From CAZCGA01 sp964498075 (GTDB lineage Bacteria > Desulfobacterota > Binatia > HRBIN30): 56,387 nt of DNA. This document shows positions 52,046 through 56,387 of the stretch, piece by piece. Both the position numbers and the translations under genes were made by a program. Each line of letters begins with the position of its first letter. Position 1 is the first letter of the stretch. The stretch lies in assembly GCA_964498075.1 (NCBI GenBank), contig CAZCGA010000028.1, positions 1-56,387 of the forward strand, read 5' to 3'. The notes under the pieces are model-generated. The model searched no databases, was not told where the DNA came from, and saw only the letters and a list, made by a program, of their open reading frames with translations.

Positions 52046-52885
52046 TTACGCCTCACCTTGACTCACCACAATGCGAGCTCTATTCAACTCTGCTTGAAGT
52101 ATGTCGAATTGAACGCCTCGCGAGCACAGCAATGCCTGAATGGTGCCGTCGGCGATAGCAGCTCGGAAGTCGAAATGCAGTTGCAGACTCAGAGGGAATT
52201 CCATAGTCGTCCCATCCTTTAGGACGAACCGCCCGATCCCTAGGGCTGACAGAGAAACGCGAAACTCCCTTTCTTCCGCAAAGCGCTTCTTGTCCTTCAG
52301 ATACGTGTATTGGATCGGATTGGGGAGATGCTCCGTGTTGGCCGTGTGCGCTGCCCAGTCGTTATACTCGAAGGAGCCGGAAATCACCGAGAAGATCTGA
52401 TGACAACGGACTCCGTTATATTCGAGCGCAGCGTCTCCAGGCTGCAGGGTGTGGTTGAGCATCGCGCGCAAGCGTTGGTAACAGAAAATCACGCAAACTT
52501 TCCCCAGCGGGCTGCCGTTCGCATAGTTCTTCCAGATATAGTCCGAGTTCTCCAACGAGAAACAACAGGTGAACGTCCGGGCACGGGATTGGTCGTAGTA
52601 GTCTGCCGCGGAAAACTCAGGAGCCTTTTCAAACCTCGTGGCTGCGTTACCCCGCAAGTCTTTGCGTAGTTGCTGTCCATCGTGAGGATCGGCGTTCGGG
52701 AAATCGCCGTAGCTATCAACCCGGTTGAAGTGCAGATAGTTGCCAACCGTCGAACGCAATAGGTTCCCGACGGTCATCATCTTGTACAGGGACTGTCCAT
52801 CCGGCGGGACATGCAGCAGGTGAGCATGCGGCTCAATGCCGCCCAACAGCGCAGCAACAGCTGAGTGCGGTTGGTTCTGATTCAT
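52046..52885 (-). CDS. DUF2971-like cassette protein
   Basis: 279 residues from ATG 52885; upstream extension to 53065 crosses attC E and another gene. Pattern of the DUF2971 family: LYKMMTVGNLLRSTVGNYLHFNRVDSYGD near the start, FTCCFSLENSDYIWKNYANG, then GKVCVIF. That family is widespread in defence-related and cassette contexts but has no known activity. Flanked by attC-like sites on both sides. Confidence 0.7.
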   Translation of the reverse strand: MNQNQPHSAVAALLGGIEPHAHLLHVPPDGQSLYKMMTVGNLLRSTVGNYLHFNRVDSYGDFPNADPHDGQQLRKDLRGNAATRFEKAPEFSAADYYDQSRARTFTCCFSLENSDYIWKNYANGSPLGKVCVIFCYQRLRAMLNHTLQPGDAALEYNGVRCHQIFSVISGSFEYNDWAAHTANTEHLPNPIQYTYLKDKKRFAEEREFRVSLSALGIGRFVLKDGTTMEFPLSLQLHFDFRAAIADGTIQALLCSRGVQFDILQAELNRARIVVSQGEA

Positions 52886-52924
52886 GCCGTAGCTCTCTAA
52901 GCCAGCGACCTGTCGCCGAATGCC

Positions 52925-52989
52925 GCCGAAACGCCAGCAATCAGCGACGCGCGGCTTTATCGCGCGTCCGCTGGATTGCTTTGTTCGGC
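52925..52989 (-). other. attC-like site E (strongest stem)
   Basis: 65 bp. Minus strand starts GCCGAAC and ends GTTTCGGC. The inner arms GCAATCCAGCGGACGCGCG and CGCGCGTCGCTGATTGC pair along their whole length with two unpaired bases on one arm, as the extrahelical bases of folded attC strands do. The DUF2442 stop lies inside it. Confidence 0.8.
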
Positions 52990-53241
52990 CTTCAGTGTCG
53001 GTGCAGCAATCGGCTGCCCCTCGACATAGAGCGTGTCGTAGCTGAGGTCGAGCCCGTTGGCCCACTCGACCGAGCCTGCGACGACTCGTACCGTCCGAAA
53101 CGCCTCGTGGTCGCGCAGGCGCGCAAAGATGCCGCGATCGAGATAGGGCTTGACGTCGAATCGGCGCGCCTCGCCGTTGTCAAATGAAACCTCCAACTGA
53201 TAGTCATCGAGGGCTCGCACCGACTTCACGTGTGGGTTCAT
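52957..53241 (-). CDS. DUF2442 protein (antitoxin-like partner)
   Basis: 94 residues. PHVKSVRALDDYQLEVSFDNGE, FDVKPYLDRGIFARLRD and WANGLDLSYDTLY are the DUF2442 pattern. It follows the DUF4160 gene by 8 bp; the two families are often adjacent and are suspected to be a toxin-antitoxin pair. The last ~11 residues (KAEQSNPADAR) are encoded by attC E, so they may be cassette-derived rather than part of the native domain. Confidence 0.88.
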   Translation of the reverse strand: MNPHVKSVRALDDYQLEVSFDNGEARRFDVKPYLDRGIFARLRDHEAFRTVRVVAGSVEWANGLDLSYDTLYVEGQPIAAPTLKAEQSNPADAR

Positions 53242-53249
53242 TGATCCTC

Positions 53250-53519
53250 CTACTTCAGCGGGTCGATCTTGAAGACCTCTTCACCCTTTACCGCTAATTG
53301 CCAATCGGCCAGAAGCTCTTCGCGATGTATCTCGATCCACGCCTGCACAAGCCGCGTCTTTCCTGACGACAGCTTACCAGCCAGAACTTCTCCGGTTAGA
53401 ATTGCAAACACCGCCTCATCCCCGGAGCACTCCGCATGCACGTGAGGCGCGTGGTGCTGTTTGTCGTCGAAAAAGTACATCCGCACCACGATCCCGTAGA
53501 ACATGGACAGAATCGGCAT
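53250..53519 (-). CDS. DUF4160 protein (toxin-like partner)
   Basis: 89 residues. MPILSMFYGIVVRMYFFDDKQHHAPHVHAEC is the DUF4160 signature, then DEAVFAI and LVQAWIEIHREELLADW. Paired with the DUF2442 gene 8 bp downstream, both within one cassette. The molecular activity of the pair is not established. The start is 17 bp after a GTTGAGC core and 46 bp after GTTCGGC at the end of the leader repeat. Confidence 0.88.
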   Translation of the reverse strand: MPILSMFYGIVVRMYFFDDKQHHAPHVHAECSGDEAVFAILTGEVLAGKLSSGKTRLVQAWIEIHREELLADWQLAVKGEEVFKIDPLK

Positions 53520-53535
53520 GGTCGTCTTTCACCGG

Positions 53536-53571
53536 GCTCAACCCTAGCACGGTGCGCGAGACTCGCCGAAC
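53536..53571 (-). other. Recombination-core pair upstream of the DUF4160 cassette
   Basis: On the minus strand GTTCGGC (53565-53571) ends the leader repeat and GTTGAGC (53536-53542), an exact GTTRRRY, lies 22 bp further, before the DUF4160 start. Either could be the cassette boundary; GTTCGGC is where homology to the second leader copy stops. Confidence 0.45.
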
Positions 53572-53775
53572 TATCTGCTGACCTACTTGTAGGCTGCCCG
53601 TTGAAGTGGGCAACCCTTGCAACACCCTGTCAGCATATCACGCATGACCGGAGGCTCACGGATCGTTACGCTCTCCCCGCCGACTCACTGACTTGCACCC
53701 CGGGCGGAATGTACCGCCGGCCGCGCAACTCTTGCAAGATCCCGCAGCGTATCGCCGGTCTCACTGTTCAGCCGC
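53569..53775 (-). repeat. Leader repeat, copy 1
   Basis: About 205 bp, ~85% similar to 55273-55490. From the core (minus strand, reading backwards): CAGCAGATA, GGTTGCCC/GGGCAGCC hairpin (53586-53613 region), then a GTCATGCGTGATATGCTGAC segment pairing with the first. A 33-codon open stretch ending ELRGRRYIPPGVQVSESA-stop exists in both copies, but most differences change the residue, so it looks non-coding or decayed. Between it and 53931 no gene is supported. Confidence 0.7.
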
Positions 53776-53930
53776 GCCAGCCGCCCGTGAGCGTCGCGTC
53801 GCCGTGGTGATGGCCCTGCCGCATGAGCTGCCATTCCTCGGCGCTGCGATTCTCTGGGATGATCTGACTCATTTTGGCGCGCGCCGACACCGGGAAGTAC
53901 GTCGTGGCGTTGACCACCACAGGAGCAGCT

Positions 53931-54042
53931 CGGCTTCAGCCTGTTCATCGGCGGCGGGCGCATCGGCGACATGCCGCACGAGAAGGCGCTGAAGAACACG
54001 GAGCTATTCGCCCGCGAAGTCATCCCGCACTTCCGAACGTAA
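53931..54042 (+). pseudogene. 3'-end remnant of a luciferase-like monooxygenase
   Basis: Encodes EQLGFSLFIGGGRIGDMP, then ALKNTELFAREVIPHFRT and a stop, matching the last ~38 codons of the gene at 47336-48469 (KQLGFGLFIGGGRTGDMP). Nothing upstream of 53931 continues the match, and a TGA lies just before it in frame. The following terminator hairpin is also conserved. Confidence 0.85.
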
Positions 54043-54107
54043 GCGCTTGCCCTCCGTGGTGCCGGCGTGCCCTCACGCCGTCTTCCCGATTCCAAGCGGG
54101 CAGAACG

Positions 54108-54187
54108 CTACAGCCGAGGCGCGACTCGCTCCGCCGCTTCGGTTGACGTGATGACGGAGACCACCTCGAAGTCGACAAGATCGCTCA
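54108..54187 (-). pseudogene. 3'-end remnant of a DUF3303 gene
   Basis: MSDLVDFEVVSVITSTEA, then ERVAPRL-stop matches the last ~25 residues of the gene at 48535-48807. Its 5' portion is replaced by the PaiB-like gene in another frame at about 54185, the endpoint of a ~1.1-kb deletion relative to the intact block. Confidence 0.8.
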
Positions 54188-54603
54188 TCCGGCGCGACCA
54201 GACGAAACCCTCCTTCCGGCTGGTAGCGCGCGAGAAGCCTCGTCTGCTGTTCGGCGAGCACGGCTGCATCTGTCGACACGGTCGCCTCACACTCGAAGAC
54301 GACCGTCCGGTGGTATGCCGTAGCCATGACCCCGTCTTCCGGATGGACCCAGTAGGACGGGATCACGCCCAGCACCTCGTCGACTTCGAAGACACACCGC
54401 GGACGGGCCTTGAGGTCGACGAGCTGCTCGTCGGCTCTGTTGAAGTGCATCTCGATGGTGTTGCCTTCGTAGACGAACGGATAGAGACCGATGTGCGGCA
54501 GGCCTTCCGGGCTCACCGTCACGAGACGGCCCAGTTCCCTCTCGAACACGAAGGCCTTGACCGTCTCGAATGGGATATCGGCATAGATGTCGTAGTAAAT
54601 CAC
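54180..54603 (-). pseudogene. Truncated PaiB-like protein (second copy)
   Basis: From ATG 54603 the first ~140 codons are nearly identical to the PaiB-like gene at 49548-50171, through LLARYQPEGGF. They then break at 54183-54187, where the intact gene would continue with ~65 more residues. The open frame runs on into out-of-frame DUF3303 sequence and stops at 54073, so the C-terminal half of the fold is lost. It starts 46 bp after the exact core GTTGGAC at 54649, whereas the intact copy has GTTTGGAC. Confidence 0.85.
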
Positions 54604-54648
54604 GATCTGGTCTCCCTAGTTCCTGCAGTACGCCGTGATTGCGATGCG

Positions 54649-54745
54649 GTCCAACGCTCTGCCGTTGAGCTGCGGCGGGCCACCGGAACCATCGCGTTCG
54701 CACGCCGGCTCATGCTCGGCGTCAGCTCCAACGGCCTTGTTGGGC
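54649..54745 (-). other. attC-like site A (downstream of the GFA cassette)
   Basis: 97 bp. Minus strand: GCCCAAC, spacer AAG, arm GCCGTTGGAGCTG, centre, arm CAGCTCAACGGC, spacer AGAGC, then GTTGGAC. Both cores match RYYYAAC/GTTRRRY exactly and the arms pair with one extrahelical G. It begins 22 bp after the GFA stop. Confidence 0.88.
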
Positions 54746-54766
54746 GGCACCCCCATCGAGCGAGTG

Positions 54767-55183
54767 CTAGTCACGTTCGCCGAACGGAACGCCTCCCGGC
54801 TCCTGAGGAAGGCCATCCTTGATCTCCACCCAGGGTGCCTTTGAGGTGACCATGAAATGCAGCTCGGCGATCCTCGACGGGTCGGAGTCAAGCGTGCCGA
54901 GGCGGAACCCCAGTACCTCAGGCGCGGCGCCGTGGCGCTTGTAGATCGGAGAGCCGCAGCAGCTCGCGAAGAATCGGTGGACGCCGAGGCTGGATTCCCA
55001 ACTGGAAAGGAGCCCCTCCCCCGAGACTACAAAGAACTCGGCCGCGTTCACACCAGCAGTTGTCCCGAAGCTCGAGCCCGAGTGCTTGCGGCACCGCCAG
55101 CAGTGGCAGTAGGTGACAGGTCCGAGCAGCTCTCCGCGGATTTCGTACCGAATGCGCCCGCAGGCGCAGGACCCTTTCAGCAT
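54767..55183 (-). CDS. GFA/CENP-V-family zinc protein in a cassette
   Basis: 138 residues. Zinc ligands are in the family order: MLKGSCACGRIRYEI, CHCWRCRKHSG, FFASCCGSPIY. This is the glutathione-dependent formaldehyde-activating enzyme (GFA) fold; many members are not formaldehyde enzymes and their substrates are unknown. AGGAAGTTCC lies before ATG 55183. Flanked by attC A downstream and a GTTGGGC core upstream (55269-55275), so it is a complete cassette. Confidence 0.9.
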   Translation of the reverse strand: MLKGSCACGRIRYEIRGELLGPVTYCHCWRCRKHSGSSFGTTAGVNAAEFFVVSGEGLLSSWESSLGVHRFFASCCGSPIYKRHGAAPEVLGFRLGTLDSDPSRIAELHFMVTSKAPWVEIKDGLPQEPGGVPFGERD

Positions 55184-55272
55184 TGGAACTTCCTAGCCGA
55201 GACTCGCTGGCCACGCCACCACGAGCCGCTGGATAGCGACGTCAGGTGGCTCACTCACCCTCGGTGCCGCCC

Positions 55273-55490
55273 AACTATCTGCTGACCTACTTGTAGGCTG
55301 CCCGTTGAAGTAGGCATTGAAGTAGGCAACCCTCGCGACATCCTGTCAGCACATCACGCATGACCGTAGGCTTCCCGATCGTTACGCCTCCCCCGCCGAC
55401 TCACTGACTTGCACGCCGGACGGAGTGTACCGCCGGCCGCGCGACGCTTGCAAGATCTTGCAGCGGATCTCCGGTCTCGCCGTTCAGTAT
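55273..55490 (-). repeat. Leader repeat, copy 2
   Basis: Second copy of 53569-53775. It carries one extra 12-bp unit: TTGAAGTAGGCA occurs twice here and once (as TTGAAGTGGGCA) in copy 1. Homology ends at the GCCCAAC core (55269-55275 on the plus strand), one base different from GCCGAAC at copy 1. Confidence 0.75.
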
Positions 55491-55531
55491 CGCCGGCGGG
55501 TCCTGTAAAGCGGCGCAGCGCGGCCGCCGGG

Positions 55532-55918
55532 TTAAAGCGACTTGACGCGCGCGTGCGCGATGTTGGGGCTCTCGGGATTCACGGTGACCGCCCGGCGACC
55601 GGGTGCGACTACCAAGTCCATGTCTTCCATGGGCACCGCACCCAACAGCACTTCGTCACCCTGCACCACCGCCCCGGCAAAGCAAATCCTGCCGTCGAAG
55701 GCGATGCGGACGGGGCCGACGTACGGCACGTTCTGCCTGCGGCCGTCAGCGAGGTTGACCTCGCGCTCGGACTCCTTCTCCAGTTTCAGCTGCAGCGCCA
55801 CATGTTCGGGAATGCAGAGTGTGAGGGCACCGGTATCCGCCAGCGCGCGAACCCGGATCGGCCTGAGCTTCGGTTGCTGAGGATTGCTCAACTCGATCTC
55901 GGCGTACACATGCCGCAT
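55532..55918 (-). CDS. Retropepsin-like clan AA aspartic protease
   Basis: 128 residues from ATG 55918, with AAGGACGGG upstream; 55945 is a longer alternative. The catalytic motif ADTGA (in RVRALADTGALTLCIPEHVA) and the later LLGAVPMEDMDLVV segment fit single-domain clan AA proteases of bacteria. Family members act as homodimers; substrate unknown. It is the last gene on the window's right side and lies just upstream of leader repeat copy 2. Confidence 0.85.
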   Translation of the reverse strand: MRHVYAEIELSNPQQPKLRPIRVRALADTGALTLCIPEHVALQLKLEKESEREVNLADGRRQNVPYVGPVRIAFDGRICFAGAVVQGDEVLLGAVPMEDMDLVVAPGRRAVTVNPESPNIAHARVKSL

Positions 55919-56387
55919 ACCCGTCCTTCTACGCCTGAACGGCACTCACCGCCAATTGGGGGAAGGCCGCGCAGGGGACTGTCGATTAAACAGCGGCGCC
56001 CCTCGATACGCCGCGAAGAGAACGCGGCTACTCGGGGTGAACGGAGGAGGGGTCTCCAGAAAAGGTCTCGAAATCCGTTCGCCCCGAGAGTCCGACCGGC
56101 GGGATGCCGGCTTGGAGGGTCCATGAACCGACTCGGCCTTGAGCCCGGCGGCTCAAGCCGCGGCTACAAAGGGCACCCAAGGCCGCCTGCGCGGCCTCCC
56201 CGCCCCAGAGAGACGGAGATCATTGTGGCGGCGCGGTTGGGGGAGCCGCCGCAGGGCGGCTTGGGCGCTTTTGTTGCCGCGAATTCATTCGCCGGGTCTG
56301 CTTCAGGTTCATGGGCAGTAGGCCTCATTTTTCGCCTCTTCTCCAAAGCGTGTGGGTAGATTTTCACCATGATGCATCGGTTGATCG
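55919..56387. other. Intergenic stretch with several dispersed palindromic repeats
   Basis: No gene is supported. CTCGGGGTGAACGGA (56031-56045) pairs with TCCGTTCGCCCCGAG (56074-56088) with one mismatch. GCGGCT-CA-AGCCGC (56148-56161) is a second hairpin. GCGAATTCATTCGC (56279-56292) is a near-palindrome. Motifs of this kind recur between genes in many environmental genomes. Confidence 0.55.

Larger units (their letters stand above)
50216..55275 (-). mobile_element. Integron-type gene-cassette array without integrase (CALIN-like)
   Basis: At least four attC-like palindromes (50216, 51494, 52925, 54649) and weaker ones (51963, 53536) alternate with short promoterless-looking genes that all read in one direction. 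Starts follow a core by ~30-100 bp and stops precede the next by ~6-22 bp or run into it. Cargo is typical of cassettes: DUF2971-like, DUF4160-DUF2442, GFA family, a RES-like fragment and orphans. No tyrosine recombinase is present in the window, so this would be a cluster of attC sites lacking an integrase, or the tail of a longer array. Confidence 0.7.

Noticed and set aside
53679..53775. Small gene ending ELRGRRYIPPGVQVSESA in the leader repeats
   Set aside because: Differences between the two copies mostly change the residue; no clear start signal, and a stop lies just upstream in frame.
50216..55275. Integron integrase or other tyrosine recombinase within the array
   Set aside because: No frame on either strand shows the R-H-R-Y pattern or the length of IntI.

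Overview
The window is a high-GC scaffold piece from an uncultured bacterium. It contains two 10-N assembly gaps, so it is probably a metagenome-assembled genome. Several gene types together suggest a deltaproteobacterium-like or Binatota-like environmental lineage: a dockerin-type Thr/Pro-stalk protein, large secreted Cys-rich and delta-60-repeat proteins, a gamma-alpha fused 2-oxoacid:ferredoxin oxidoreductase, an EtfB-EtfA fusion, luciferase-like monooxygenases and a phasin-like protein. This placement is inferred from gene content only. No rRNA, tRNA or CRISPR was seen.

Layout. (1) 1-11.1 kb: three very large secreted proteins on the minus strand share a Cys-rich C-terminal architecture. 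One runs off the left edge. One is split by gap 5879-5888, beside which a foreign ribosomal protein L11 fragment has been mis-joined. (2) 11.1-28.7 kb: a regulator and defence neighbourhood. It has two paralogous GAF-containing loci, each behind the same 20-bp perfect palindrome, three AAA+/TPR regulators with a shared C-terminal module that also exists as a standalone gene, an AbiEi/AbiEii pair, a MntA/HepT pair and an FAD-dependent oxidoreductase. (3) 28.9-32.2 kb: 2-oxoacid:ferredoxin oxidoreductase genes (KorA-like and KorB-like, the latter broken by gap 31489-31498) and a small coiled-coil membrane protein. (4) 32.2-45.6 kb: the stalk protein, phasin-like protein, universal stress protein, RlpA, an XRE regulator, a cyclase-family lipoprotein, a MATE exporter, EtfBA, and a secreted beta-rich protein next to a matrixin-type metalloprotease. 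(5) 45.7-48.5 kb: two alpha/beta hydrolases and a luciferase-like monooxygenase.

(6) 48.5-55.5 kb: the most interesting region. Small accessory genes, all on the minus strand, are separated by imperfect palindromes with integron attC architecture: RYYYAAC and GTTRRRY cores, paired inner arms and extrahelical bases. I read it as an integron-type gene-cassette array without an integrase in the window (CALIN-like). Its ends occur twice. A leader repeat of about 0.2 kb (53569-53775 and 55273-55490) and a PaiB-like/DUF3303/monooxygenase trailing block (48.36-50.22 kb and 53.93-54.65 kb) each appear in two copies, with different cassettes between them: a GFA-family gene in one, and a DUF4160-DUF2442 pair plus several orphan genes in the other. 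Homology between the PaiB-like copies stops at the attC core. The right-hand trailing block has collapsed by a deletion of about 1.1 kb. This looks like a duplicated cassette-capture platform with different cargo in each copy.
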